The notes under the pieces are model-generated. The model searched no databases and had not been told where the DNA came from. It saw nothing but the letters and a program-made list of their open reading frames with translations. The position numbers and the translations under genes were made by a program. Positions 26,784 to 35,663 of a stretch of DNA of 64,000 bases are shown in pieces; the first letter of the stretch is position 1, and each line of letters opens with the position of its first letter. Origin of the DNA: Fluviibacter phosphoraccumulans_A (lineage in GTDB: Bacteria > Pseudomonadota > Gammaproteobacteria > Burkholderiales > Rhodocyclaceae); assembly GCA_036287865.1 (NCBI GenBank), contig CP126743.1, positions 434,001 to 498,000 on the forward strand, written 5' to 3'.

Positions 26784-27844
26784 ACAAGACGCTACTCGTG
26801 ATGGCTGGTGGTACCGGTGGGCATATCTTCCCGGCGCTTGCTGTGGCGGATGTGTTACGTCAGCGCGGCTGGCGTGTCGTCTGGCTGGGCAACCCAAATG
26901 GGATGGAAGCCAAACTGGTCCCTGCACAGTGTTATGAGTGTACCTGGGTCGAGTTCGGCGCAGTACGGGGTAAGGGCATTATGCGCAAACTGATGTTGCC
27001 CGTGACCTTGTTGCGCGCCTGCCTGGCCGCGCGTCGCGTAATCAAAGCCGTCCGCCCTAACGTGGTGCTGGGCATGGGTGGTTACATCACTTTCCCGGGC
27101 AGTGTGATGGCGCGCCTGGCCGGTGTGCCACTGGTGGTGCATGAACAAAATGCCGTAGCTGGCTTGGCGAACAAGGTGCTGAGTCATATTGCTACGCGTG
27201 TCTTAACAGGATTTCCGGATACCTTGCCGGAAGGCGAATGGGTCGGCAACCCCGTGCGCGCAGACATTGCGCAGCTGCCAGCGCCCGAAGCGCGTTTTGC
27301 CCAGCGTCCTGCCAATGCGCCGCTGCATGTACTGGTCGTGGGCGGCAGTCTGGGTGCCCAAGCGCTTAATCAGAATCTACCCTTGGCGGTTGCGCAATTG
27401 GCAGCCAGTGCGCGTCCGATGATCCGTCATCAGACCGGCCCTAAAGATCTCGTTGCCGTGCAATCTGCTTATGCCGCGCTGGATGCGAATGCTGATGTGC
27501 ACGCTTTCATCAATGATATGGCTGCCGCATTTGCCTGGGCCGACCTGGTGGTTTGTCGCTCGGGCGCCTTGACCGTGGCCGAGCTAGCGGCTGCCGGGGT
27601 GGCCAGTGTGCTGGTGCCATTCCCACATGCGGTGGATGACCATCAGCGGGTGAATGCCGAGTTTCTGGTGCGCGGTAATGCCGGGTATTGCGTCATTCAG
27701 CGCGAACTAACGGTTGAAAACCTGGCGCAGTTGCTGCGTCAGACACGTGAACAGCTATTGCAACAAGCTGTTGCGGCACGCACGTTGGCGCGGCCGGGAG
27801 CCGCGCAAACCGTGGCAAACATTTGTGAGGAGCTTGCCGTATGA
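26780..27844 (+). CDS. murG: UDP-GlcNAc:lipid I transferase MurG
   Basis: A 354-residue peripheral membrane GT-B enzyme that converts lipid I to lipid II. The N-terminal glycine-rich loop GGTGGHIFPALAVAD is at residues 10-24, followed by GMGGYITFPG, VVHEQNAVAGLANK and, in the C-domain, VVGGSLGAQALNQ, ADLVVCRSGALTVAELAAAG and the nucleotide-binding PFPHAVDDHQ. ATG at 26780 gives the ATGA overlap with ftsW. The murC start overlaps the end of this gene. Confidence 0.97.
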   Translation: MNKTLLVMAGGTGGHIFPALAVADVLRQRGWRVVWLGNPNGMEAKLVPAQCYECTWVEFGAVRGKGIMRKLMLPVTLLRACLAARRVIKAVRPNVVLGMGGYITFPGSVMARLAGVPLVVHEQNAVAGLANKVLSHIATRVLTGFPDTLPEGEWVGNPVRADIAQLPAPEARFAQRPANAPLHVLVVGGSLGAQALNQNLPLAVAQLAASARPMIRHQTGPKDLVAVQSAYAALDANADVHAFINDMAAAFAWADLVVCRSGALTVAELAAAGVASVLVPFPHAVDDHQRVNAEFLVRGNAGYCVIQRELTVENLAQLLRQTREQLLQQAVAARTLARPGAAQTVANICEELAV

Positions 27845-29250
27845 AACACAAGATCCATCATCTGCATTTCATCGGTATTGGCGGTTCCGGCATGAGCGGC
27901 ATTGCCGAAGTGCTGCTCAACCTCGGTTACACCGTGAGCGGTTCCGATCTGCAGGCCGGTGCCTCGACCCAACGTCTGGGTGTGCTTGGGGCAAAAATTC
28001 TGCTCGGTCACCAGGCGGCCAATATCGTGGGTGCTGATGCGATTGTCGTTTCAACGGCAGTGCAGGCAGATAATCCGGAAGTCATCGCTGCGCGTGAAGC
28101 GGGTGTGCCGATTGTGCCGCGTGCCCAGATGTTGGCTGAGCTCATGCGTCTGAAGCAGGGTATTGCCGTAGCAGGCACGCATGGCAAGACCATGACCACC
28201 AGCCTGATCGCATCGATTCTGGGCGAAGGCGGTTTCGATCCCACCTTCGTGATCGGCGGACGTTTAAATGCGGCGGGTGCGAATGCCCGCTTGGGTAAAG
28301 GTGACTTCCTTGTTGCCGAAGCGGATGAATCGGATGCCTCGTTCCTGCGCCTTTCGCCCGTGATTTCCGTGGTGACCAATATTGATGCCGACCATATGGA
28401 AACCTATGGCCACGACTTCGGTAAATTGAAGCAGGCCTTTGTGGATTTTCTCGAGCGTCTACCATTCTATGGCGTTGCGGTGTTGTGCACGGATGACCCG
28501 AACGTGAACGAGATCACTCCGCAGGTCACCAAGCAGATCGTGCGCTATGGCTTGAACGAACAGGCGAATATCCGCGCAGAAGATGTACGTGCTGATAATG
28601 GCCGTATGCATTTCACGGCAGTGCGCAGAAACGGTTCGGTATCGCGTCTGCCGATTACCCTGAATCTCCCGGGCGTGCATTACGTGCAGAATGCCCTGGC
28701 CGCGATTGCCGTTGCGACTGAGGTTGGTGCATCCGATGATTCGATCATCAAGGCACTGGGTGAATTCCGTGGTGTGGGTCGCCGCTTCCAGCGTTATGGC
28801 GAGCTGCCATTGCCAAAGGGTGGTGCCGTGACGGTGATCGATGATTATGGCCATCACCCGGTAGAAATGGTGGCGACGCTGGCTGCGGCACGTGGCGCCT
28901 TTCCTGGGCGGCGCCTGGTGCTGGCATTCCAGCCGCATCGATATTCACGCACACGCGATTGCTTTGAAGATTTTGTGCAGGTGCTCGGCACCGTGGACGT
29001 ACTGTTGTTGACCGAAGTGTATGCCGCTGGTGAAGCACAGGTGGTTGCGGCAGATGGACGTGCACTCACACGGGCGATTCGTGTCGCGGGCAAGATTGAA
29101 CCGCTGTTTGTCGAATCGGTGACCGATCTTCCGGATGCCTTGCTCGATACCTTGCAGGATGGCGATGTCTTGCTGACCATGGGTGCCGGTTCGATTGGTG
29201 GCACCGCGAGCAAGGTGTTTGAAACTGTGGGCGCGGTTGCAGAACAGTGA
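27841..29250 (+). CDS. murC: UDP-MurNAc:L-alanine ligase MurC
   Basis: A 469-residue Mur ligase that starts the stem peptide by adding L-Ala. N-terminal GIGGSGMSGIAEVL loop, ATP loop AGTHGKTMTTS near residues 110-120, ADESDASFL, TNIDADHMETYG, DDYGHHPVE and AFQPHRYSRTRD. The P-loop reads GKTMTT where most MurC proteins have GKTTTT, an unusual Thr-to-Met at the third position after Lys. The rest of the protein is intact and the gene is essential, so it is presumed active. ATGA overlap with murG; TGATG with murB. Confidence 0.96.
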   Translation: MKHKIHHLHFIGIGGSGMSGIAEVLLNLGYTVSGSDLQAGASTQRLGVLGAKILLGHQAANIVGADAIVVSTAVQADNPEVIAAREAGVPIVPRAQMLAELMRLKQGIAVAGTHGKTMTTSLIASILGEGGFDPTFVIGGRLNAAGANARLGKGDFLVAEADESDASFLRLSPVISVVTNIDADHMETYGHDFGKLKQAFVDFLERLPFYGVAVLCTDDPNVNEITPQVTKQIVRYGLNEQANIRAEDVRADNGRMHFTAVRRNGSVSRLPITLNLPGVHYVQNALAAIAVATEVGASDDSIIKALGEFRGVGRRFQRYGELPLPKGGAVTVIDDYGHHPVEMVATLAAARGAFPGRRLVLAFQPHRYSRTRDCFEDFVQVLGTVDVLLLTEVYAAGEAQVVAADGRALTRAIRVAGKIEPLFVESVTDLPDALLDTLQDGDVLLTMGAGSIGGTASKVFETVGAVAEQ

Positions 29251-30224
29251 TGATAACCGAACCACGCCACTTCAACCCATCGCTGCCTGCATTGCGCGGT
29301 CAGTGGGCTGAACATGTTTCCATGGCCAAGCATGTGTCATGGCGGGCAGGGGGTGTGGCGCGTCGTACTTATGTGCCGGCCGATCTGGATGATCTGGCAG
29401 CAATGTTCTCTGGGCTATCGGCGAATGAGCAAGTTCTCTGCGTTGGCCTCGGAAGCAATCTTCTGGTGCGCGATGGCGGTTATAACGGCACGGTGGTGTT
29501 CTTGCATGCGGCACTCAACACATTACGCGTTGACCACGAGCAAGAACAAGCAAGCATGGTCTCGCCACTGATTTATGCCAAAGCCGGCGTGGCGAGCCCC
29601 AAGGTGGCGCGCTTTGCCGCTAACCTGGGATCTGATGCAGCCTTTCTCGCCGGTATCCCGGGCACGATTGGTGGTGCGCTGGCCATGAACGCAGGTTGCT
29701 ACGGCGCTGAAACCTGGTCCTTTGTGGAAAAGGTCTGCACGATTGATCGTGCCGGTGTGCGCCATGTGCGTCTGCCGCAGGACTATAAGATTGCGTATCG
29801 TCATGTGGCGGCATCGAATCCGGGAGCGGTTGAAGAGATCTTTGCCGGTGCCTGGTTCCGCTTCCCGACAATGCCTTCGACCGCCGCGCGAGACAGCATC
29901 AAAACATTGCTGGAAAAACGGGTGGCAAGTCAGCCATTGCGTTGGCCCAATGCCGGTTCGGTTTTCCGTAATCCACCGGGTGATTTTGCAGCACGTCTGA
30001 TTGAAGCCACCGGGCTCAAAGGGCTGCGTATCGGCGGCGCTGAAGTGAGCCAGCATCACGCCAACTTTATCGTCAATGCAACAGGTAGTGCGACCGCGGG
30101 TGATATCGAAACACTCATTGCAACGGTGCATGCGCGTGTGGCTGCTGCAACCGGTGTGCAACTCATTCGTGAAGTGCGCATTGTCGGTGACGCACAACCT
30201 TCCTCTCTTTCTTCAGGGGCCTAA
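29250..30224 (+). CDS. murB: UDP-N-acetylenolpyruvoylglucosamine reductase MurB
   Basis: A 324-residue FAD enzyme that reduces UDP-GlcNAc-enolpyruvate to UDP-MurNAc with NADPH. FAD-binding features: SWRAGGVARRTYVP, LGLGSNLLVRDGGYNG-type segment (VGLGSNLLVRDGG) and GIPGTIGGALAMNAGCYGAE. Late motifs WPNAGSVFRNPPGDFAARLIEA and GAEVSQHHANFIVN contain the proton-donor Ser and the substrate-contacting residues of the type I enzyme. The start overlaps the murC stop as TGATG; ddlB begins 4 bp after it. Confidence 0.95.
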   Translation: MITEPRHFNPSLPALRGQWAEHVSMAKHVSWRAGGVARRTYVPADLDDLAAMFSGLSANEQVLCVGLGSNLLVRDGGYNGTVVFLHAALNTLRVDHEQEQASMVSPLIYAKAGVASPKVARFAANLGSDAAFLAGIPGTIGGALAMNAGCYGAETWSFVEKVCTIDRAGVRHVRLPQDYKIAYRHVAASNPGAVEEIFAGAWFRFPTMPSTAARDSIKTLLEKRVASQPLRWPNAGSVFRNPPGDFAARLIEATGLKGLRIGGAEVSQHHANFIVNATGSATAGDIETLIATVHARVAAATGVQLIREVRIVGDAQPSSLSSGA

Positions 30225-30228
30225 GTGT

Positions 30229-31188
30229 ATGTCTGGCACGATCGATCCTAAATCCCTCGGCAAAGTCGCTGTGCTGTTTGGTGGCTCATCTGTTGAACGC
30301 GAAGTATCGCTCAATAGCGGCAGCCGGGTTCTGGCAGCGCTGCAGCGCCAGGGTGTGGATGCCCATGCCTTTGATCCGGCAGAGACACCACTCACGGCGA
30401 TCGAACATGCCGGATTTAACCGCGCGTTTATTGCGCTGCATGGCGGTATTGGTGAAAACGGTACCTTGCAGGGTTTCCTCGAAATGATCGGTCTACCTTA
30501 TACGGGTAGCGGTGTGCTGGCTTCGGCCCTGGCGATGGATAAATGGCGCTCCAAGTTGGTCTGGCAGGCTGCAGGATTGCCAACACCCGGTTATCGTTTG
30601 ATCGACGCTGATTCGGATGCGCAGGCGGTGATTGATGCACTGGGCCTGCCATTGTTTGTAAAGCCGGTGCATGAAGGCTCAAGTGTTGGCGTTACCAAAG
30701 TAAAAACGCTCGCCGATCTGATGCAGGCCTGGGAAGATGCCAGCCGCCATGACTCGGCGGTGATCGCTGAAACAGCACTGCTAGGCGGCGAGTTCACAGT
30801 AGCAGTCTGGCAAACGCCGAACGACTTGAAGGCGCTGCCACCGGTACGGATTGTTCCGGCTACCGAGTTCTACGATTACGAAGCCAAGTACAACCGCGAT
30901 GACACGCAATACAACGTACCTTGCGGTTTGCTTGAGTCTCAAGTGGCCCACATGCAGGATCTGGCGGTTGAAGCCTTCGAAGCACTGGGCTGCCGTGGCT
31001 GGGGCCGTATCGATTTTCTGCTCGATAGCGCAGGTGCACCATATGTGCTCGAAGCGAACACGGCGCCGGGCATGACGGATCATTCACTGGTGCCTATGGC
31101 AGCGCGCGCTGACGGCGTGGATTACGACCACCTAGTGCTCACCGTTGCCGCTATGGCCAGCCTCGACGCTGGCTCGACTGGCGCTTAA
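30229..31188 (+). CDS. ddlB: D-alanine--D-alanine ligase
   Basis: A 319-residue ATP-grasp ligase that makes the D-Ala-D-Ala dipeptide used by MurF. VAVLFGGSSVEREVSLNSG is at the N-terminus, then HGGIGENGTLQGFLEM, PYTGSGVLASALAMDK, FVKPVHEGSSVGV and the C-terminal EANTAPGMTDHSLVP. ATG 30229 was selected because the protein then begins a few residues before the conserved core; the upstream in-frame ATGs lie within murB. ftsQ follows after 13 bp. Confidence 0.95.
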   Translation: MSGTIDPKSLGKVAVLFGGSSVEREVSLNSGSRVLAALQRQGVDAHAFDPAETPLTAIEHAGFNRAFIALHGGIGENGTLQGFLEMIGLPYTGSGVLASALAMDKWRSKLVWQAAGLPTPGYRLIDADSDAQAVIDALGLPLFVKPVHEGSSVGVTKVKTLADLMQAWEDASRHDSAVIAETALLGGEFTVAVWQTPNDLKALPPVRIVPATEFYDYEAKYNRDDTQYNVPCGLLESQVAHMQDLAVEAFEALGCRGWGRIDFLLDSAGAPYVLEANTAPGMTDHSLVPMAARADGVDYDHLVLTVAAMASLDAGSTGA

Positions 31189-31201
31189 GGACAACACGAT
31201 C

Positions 31202-31990
31202 ATGATCTGGAACCGTCCTGACTTGATGAATCGGCTAGCCGGCCTCCTGTGGGGGCTATTGCTCATTCTGGTGTCAGGTGTGCTCATGGTTATTCGCATG
31301 CCGTTCTTTCCGGTGCGCGATGTGGTGCTGACGAAGCCGCTGGAGCGTGTGCAGCTGGAAGATATTCGTGCGGGCATCGCGCCATTCATCGGCGGCAACT
31401 TCTTTACGGTCGATCTCAAAGCGATTCGTCAGGGCGCCGAGCAACAGCCGTGGGTGTATCGTGCCGATGTGCGTCGTCAGGGTTTTGGCAGTTTGGCATT
31501 GAGCATTGATGAGCAAGTGCCGACAGCACGCTGGGGCAATGAAGGTACACGCGCCACCTCGGAGTGGCTCAACCGCGATGGCGAAGTCTTTGAAGTGCCT
31601 GATAGCTCACTGGTGGGTGGTGCCGGGCAGGGTTTGCCGGTGCTGCACGGCCCGTTGGATACGGGTAATGAATTGATGACCCGTTACGTGCGCTATACCA
31701 AGCTGCTTGAACCAACGGGTCGCACCATTCGCCAGCTGGATCTTAGCCCGCGTCTTTCGTGGAGCATGCGTCTTGATAACGGCACGCGCGTTGAAATGGG
31801 GCGTGAGCGCACCCTCAATAGTGCCGATGAGCAAGTAAATCTGTTTGTTTCGTTGTATCCCCAATTGGTGAGCAATCGCCCGGTAGCCCCGGTGTTGGTT
31901 GATCTCCGTTATCCAGCCGGTGTGGCAGTGCGGTATCCAACTGCACCGGCAGCCGCTTTTATCCATTCTGACCGTAAAGGCAAGTCATGA
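31202..31990 (+). CDS. ftsQ: Cell division protein FtsQ
   Basis: A 262-residue bitopic protein: a short cytoplasmic N-terminus, one membrane helix (LAGLLWGLLLILVSGVLMVI), then a POTRA domain (MPFFPVRDVVLTKPLERVQ...GGNFFTVDLKAIRQG) and the FtsQ beta domain (SIDEQVPTARWG, WLNRDGEVFEVP, LSWSMRLDNGTRVEMGRE). It scaffolds FtsL/FtsB at the septum. The ATG at 31202 yields this normal topology. Its stop overlaps the ftsA start (ATGA at 31987-31990). Confidence 0.93.
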   Translation: MIWNRPDLMNRLAGLLWGLLLILVSGVLMVIRMPFFPVRDVVLTKPLERVQLEDIRAGIAPFIGGNFFTVDLKAIRQGAEQQPWVYRADVRRQGFGSLALSIDEQVPTARWGNEGTRATSEWLNRDGEVFEVPDSSLVGGAGQGLPVLHGPLDTGNELMTRYVRYTKLLEPTGRTIRQLDLSPRLSWSMRLDNGTRVEMGRERTLNSADEQVNLFVSLYPQLVSNRPVAPVLVDLRYPAGVAVRYPTAPAAAFIHSDRKGKS

Positions 31991-33219
31991 GCAGAGAGAC
32001 TAAAGAACTGATTGTTGGCCTCGACATTGGTACATCCAAGATTGTGGCAGTGGTTGCCGAAGTGGCCGCTGATGGCCGCCTCAATGTGCTGGGGGTTGGC
32101 GCACAGGAAGCGCGAGGCCTATCGCGCGGTGTCGTCGTGAATATCGAAGACACCGTCCAGGCGATATCCAAGGTCATTCAGGAAGTCGAGTTGATGGCCG
32201 ACTGCAAGGTCAAGGACGTGTACACCGGTATCGCCGGCAGCCACATCCGTAGCTTCAACTCCAATGGCATGGTCGCCATCAAGGACAAAGAAGTCAGCCC
32301 GGGCGATATCGATTGCGTGATTGAAACGGCGCGCGCGATGCCGATTCCTGCTGAACAAGAAATTTTGCACATTCTCACGCAGGAATTTGTGATTGATGGC
32401 CAGGATGGGATTCGCGAGCCAATCGGCATGAGCGGCATGCGCCTGGAAGTGAAAGTGCACATCGTCACCGGCGCAATCTCGGCGGCACAGAACATCGTCA
32501 AGTGCGTCCGCCGCTGCGGCCTGGATGTCAACGATCTGGTACTGCAACCATTGGCATCGAGCTATGCTGTGCTGTCTGAAGATGAAAAAGATCTGGGTGT
32601 CTGCCTGATTGATATTGGTGGCGGCACAACCGATATCGCCGTCTGGGCGCATGGTGCGATTCGTCATACCGCAGTGATTCCGATTGCCGGTAATCAGGTG
32701 ACTAACGATATCGCCATGGCACTTCGCACGCCAACGCGTGATGCAGAAGACATCAAGCGTCGCTCGGGTTGTGCGCTTGCTGATCTGGCGAATACGAAAG
32801 AAGTCATCGAAGTGGCGGGTGTCGATGATCGCCCTAGCCGCAAGTTGTCTCGCCGTGCGCTGGCCGATGTGATTCAACCGCGTGTTGAAGAGCTCTTTGA
32901 AATTGTGCAGGCCGAATTGCGCCGTTCCGGTTACGAGAACGTCCTGTCATCTGGCATCGTGCTCACCGGCGGTTCGGCAGCCATGCCCGGCATGATTGAA
33001 CTCGGTGAAGAGATTTTCCACATGCCGGTGCGTCTGGGTGAACCCAAGTACAGCGGCCCACTGGTCGACGTGATCAAGTCGCCACGCTATGCTACAGCAT
33101 TCGGTCTGATTTTCGAAGCCTACAACCAGCGCAAGCGTGGTCAACAGGTACGCGAGAAGCAGGGCGGCGTGAAAGATGTGTTCGGATCCATGCGTGCATG
33201 GTTCGAGAAGAATTTCTGA
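31987..33219 (+). CDS. ftsA: Cell division protein FtsA
   Basis: A 410-residue actin-like ATPase that tethers FtsZ to the membrane. Phosphate-binding motifs: VGLDIGTSKIVAVV at the start and LIDIGGGTTDIAVW near residue 205. The 1C domain and VLTGGSAAMPGMIEL are visible; the protein ends in the amphipathic membrane-targeting peptide (SMRAWFEKNF). Coupled to ftsQ by ATGA. Between its stop and ftsZ lies a 92-bp spacer with a hairpin that overlaps the stop codon. Confidence 0.96.
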   Translation: MSRETKELIVGLDIGTSKIVAVVAEVAADGRLNVLGVGAQEARGLSRGVVVNIEDTVQAISKVIQEVELMADCKVKDVYTGIAGSHIRSFNSNGMVAIKDKEVSPGDIDCVIETARAMPIPAEQEILHILTQEFVIDGQDGIREPIGMSGMRLEVKVHIVTGAISAAQNIVKCVRRCGLDVNDLVLQPLASSYAVLSEDEKDLGVCLIDIGGGTTDIAVWAHGAIRHTAVIPIAGNQVTNDIAMALRTPTRDAEDIKRRSGCALADLANTKEVIEVAGVDDRPSRKLSRRALADVIQPRVEELFEIVQAELRRSGYENVLSSGIVLTGGSAAMPGMIELGEEIFHMPVRLGEPKYSGPLVDVIKSPRYATAFGLIFEAYNQRKRGQQVREKQGGVKDVFGSMRAWFEKNF

Positions 33220-33241
33220 TTGCGTATGCGCAGTACGCAAT
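33219..33241 (+). repeat. Inverted repeat in the ftsA-ftsZ spacer
   Basis: Perfect 8-bp arms ATTGCGTA / TACGCAAT are separated by 7 bases, beginning at the last base of the ftsA stop codon. There is no T run, so it is not an obvious terminator. It could tune ftsZ mRNA processing or level, or bind a dimeric protein. Confidence 0.5.
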
Positions 33242-33311
33242 AGAAGTAGCAGCGAAGGCAGTACCCGTAGTTCCTTACCCAACAGTTTTAAAGCTTTTAA
33301 CGGAGGCAGTT

Positions 33312-34499
33312 ATGTTTGAAATTATCGAGAAAGAATCCAACGGCACAATCATCAAGGTGATCGGTGTGGGTGGCGCAGGTGGCAATGCCATCGACCACAT
33401 GATCCGCGAGAACGTGCATGGCGTGCAGTTCATTGCAGCGAACACTGATACCCAGGCACTGAACAACAGCCTGGCCGGCCATCGTATGCAACTGGGTGGT
33501 TCGGGTCTGGGTGCAGGCGCTAAGCCAGCAGCTGGTCGTGCCGCTGCCGAAGAGCAACGCGAACAGATCAAAGAGTTGCTGCGTGGCGCACACATGGTGT
33601 TCATTACCGCCGGTATGGGTGGTGGTACGGGTACCGGTGCAGCACCAAGCGTGGCAGAAGTGGCGCGTGAACTGGGCATCCTTAGCGTGGCCGTTGTAAC
33701 TAAGCCATTCATGTTCGAAGGCAAGCGTATGAAGGCCGCCGAAGCCGGCATCGCCGAGCTGGAGCAGCATGTGGATTCGCTGATCGTAATTCTGAACGAT
33801 CGCCTGATGGACGTACTGGGCGATGATGCTGAAATGGAAGCCTGTTTCCAGGCAGCAGATGACGTACTGCGTAACGCCGTGGGCGGTATCGCCGAAATTA
33901 TTACCCTCAAGGGTCTGGTTAACGTCGACTTTGAAGACGTGCGCACCGTGATGGGTGCGATGGGTCGTGCCATGATAGGTTCGGCTACAGCCGAAGGTAT
34001 GGATCGTGCCCGCCTGGCTGCCGAGCAAGCTGTTGCCTGCCCACTGCTGGAGGGTGTCGAGCTGTCCGGTGCCAAGGGTGTACTGGTGAACATCACCGCT
34101 TCCAAGTCGCTCAAGATGCGCGAAGTGAACGAAGTTATGGCCACCATTGGTGATCACGTATCGGACGAAGCCGAAATCATCTTCGGCGCTGTGTTTGATG
34201 AAAGCATGGGCGATCAGATGCGCGTCACTGTTGTGGCGACCGGTCTGGAAGATGTGAAGGCACGTGGCGTGAAGAGCACGCGTGACAAGCTGACTGTGAT
34301 CGAACCGATGCGCGCAACCGGTACTGGTGATGCAACGCCATTCGGCGATTTCAGCCAGTACGATCTGCCACCCGGCATGCGTTCGGCACGTCAGACCGCT
34401 GCAGCCCATGCTGCCAGCAATCTGAAGGTTGAAGCCTTTGTATCGCAGGGTGTTGATCACTACGACATCCCAGCCTTCCTGCGTAAGCCAGCGGACTGA
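33312..34499 (+). CDS. ftsZ: Cell division GTPase FtsZ
   Basis: A 395-residue tubulin homologue that forms the Z ring. The GTP-binding loop TAGMGGGTGTGAAPSVAEV is near residues 99-117, the synergy-loop region NVDFEDVRTVM is near 205, and the C-terminal conserved peptide DIPAFLRKPAD is the docking site for FtsA and ZipA-type anchors. A good ribosome-binding site (CGGAGG at 33301) fixes the start at ATG 33312. It is the only dcw gene here with its own sizeable leader and strong ribosome site, fitting its need for high expression. Confidence 0.98.
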   Translation: MFEIIEKESNGTIIKVIGVGGAGGNAIDHMIRENVHGVQFIAANTDTQALNNSLAGHRMQLGGSGLGAGAKPAAGRAAAEEQREQIKELLRGAHMVFITAGMGGGTGTGAAPSVAEVARELGILSVAVVTKPFMFEGKRMKAAEAGIAELEQHVDSLIVILNDRLMDVLGDDAEMEACFQAADDVLRNAVGGIAEIITLKGLVNVDFEDVRTVMGAMGRAMIGSATAEGMDRARLAAEQAVACPLLEGVELSGAKGVLVNITASKSLKMREVNEVMATIGDHVSDEAEIIFGAVFDESMGDQMRVTVVATGLEDVKARGVKSTRDKLTVIEPMRATGTGDATPFGDFSQYDLPPGMRSARQTAAAHAASNLKVEAFVSQGVDHYDIPAFLRKPAD

Positions 34500-34617
34500 T
34501 CGCTTGAGTCTGTTGTCAATAAACTGAATCCGTTGCCACGCCCTGCGCAGGCGCTGCAAAAACCTCGGTTAACTGGTTGAAGTATAAGCAGTAATTGTTT
34601 TGCCTCCGTTCGGGAGT

Positions 34618-34654
34618 AGCCCTCGTCTGTGATAGAATTCGCGAGGCGAGGGCT
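34618..34654 (+). repeat. Inverted repeat upstream of lpxC
   Basis: Arms AGCCCTCG / CGAGGGCT (8 bp, perfect) enclose about 20 bases. It lies in the 228-bp gap between ftsZ and lpxC, followed by GGCCCCGTTTTAAAAAGG rather than a clean T run. It may be a weak terminator of the dcw transcript or an lpxC leader structure. Confidence 0.45.
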
Positions 34655-34727
34655 CAGGCCCCGTTTTAAAAAGGTCTTTGTCGTTCAGGCAAGTGACTTG
34701 GGAATTGTGTCCGCATCAGGAAGTGCC

Positions 34728-35663
34728 ATGACTCAGATGTTGTGCCAGCGAACTGTAAAATCCGTCATCCGCGCCAGTGGCGTGGGTTTGCACTCGGGTA
34801 AGAAAGTCACGCTGACCCTGCGTCCCGCGGCACCCGATACCGGCATTATGTTCCGCCGCGTCGATCTGGAAACCCCGGTCGACATCAAGGCCAGTGCCTT
34901 GACCGTGGGCGATACCCGCATGTGCTCCTGCTTGGATGTGGATGGTGTCCGCATCGGCACGGTTGAGCATCTCATATCGGCGCTTTGTGGCCTGGGAATC
35001 GATAACGTCTGGATTGATCTGGATGCGGCTGAAGTGCCTATTCTCGATGGGTCTTCGTCGCCGTTTGTCTTTCTAATCCAGTCGGCTGGCATTAGCGAAC
35101 AGAAAGCGCCTAAGCGTTTCCTGCGTATCAAGAAACCCGTTGAAGTGCGCGAAGGCGACAAGCTCGCCCAACTGTCGCCCTACGATGGTTTCAAACTGAA
35201 TTTCTCCATTGTCTTCAATCACCCGGCGATTGATCGCACCGGTCAGCAGGTGAGTTTTGATTTTGCCGATCATGGTTACACCCGCGATATCGCCCGTGCC
35301 CGCACCTTTGGCTTTACTCAGGAAGTCGAATTCCTGCGTGAGAACGGCCTCGCACTCGGTGGAGGTCTGGAAAATGCCGTGGTGCTGGATGAGTACCGCA
35401 TCCTCAATGCCGATGGCCTGCGTTACAACGATGAGTTCGTGAAGCACAAAGTGCTGGATGCCATTGGTGACCTGTATCTGATCGGACACCCGATTATTGG
35501 CGAGTTCACAGCCCATAAGTCCGGCCATGATCTCAATAACAAGCTGGCACGTGCCGTGCTGGCCGATGCCGAGTCTTACGAGATTATGTCCTTTGTGCCA
35601 CCGGCCGAGGCGCCTGCGGGCGTTACCCGCTGGATGCAGCAGGCTTACGCACTCACCACCTGA
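34728..35663 (+). CDS. lpxC: UDP-3-O-acyl-GlcNAc deacetylase LpxC
   Basis: A 311-residue zinc amidase that performs the committed step of lipid A synthesis. Zinc ligands and motifs: VEHLISALCGLG (His near residue 79), the HKVLDAIGDL segment (His and Asp ligands near 237-241) and GEFTAHKSGH (general acid/base His). Start ATG 34728 (MTQMLCQRTVK) has AGGAAGTG upstream; ATG 34737 is an alternative. It stands alone after the dcw cluster and converges with the DUF721 gene, whose stop codon abuts its own. Confidence 0.96.
   Translation: MTQMLCQRTVKSVIRASGVGLHSGKKVTLTLRPAAPDTGIMFRRVDLETPVDIKASALTVGDTRMCSCLDVDGVRIGTVEHLISALCGLGIDNVWIDLDAAEVPILDGSSSPFVFLIQSAGISEQKAPKRFLRIKKPVEVREGDKLAQLSPYDGFKLNFSIVFNHPAIDRTGQQVSFDFADHGYTRDIARARTFGFTQEVEFLRENGLALGGGLENAVVLDEYRILNADGLRYNDEFVKHKVLDAIGDLYLIGHPIIGEFTAHKSGHDLNNKLARAVLADAESYEIMSFVPPAEAPAGVTRWMQQAYALTT

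Noticed and set aside
33297..34559. A 420-codon open frame on the minus strand opposite ftsZ, and similar long antisense frames opposite ftsA, mraY and murB
   Set aside because: They mirror the codon bias of highly expressed sense genes, show no recognisable family and have His/Thr/Gln-rich composition typical of shadow frames.
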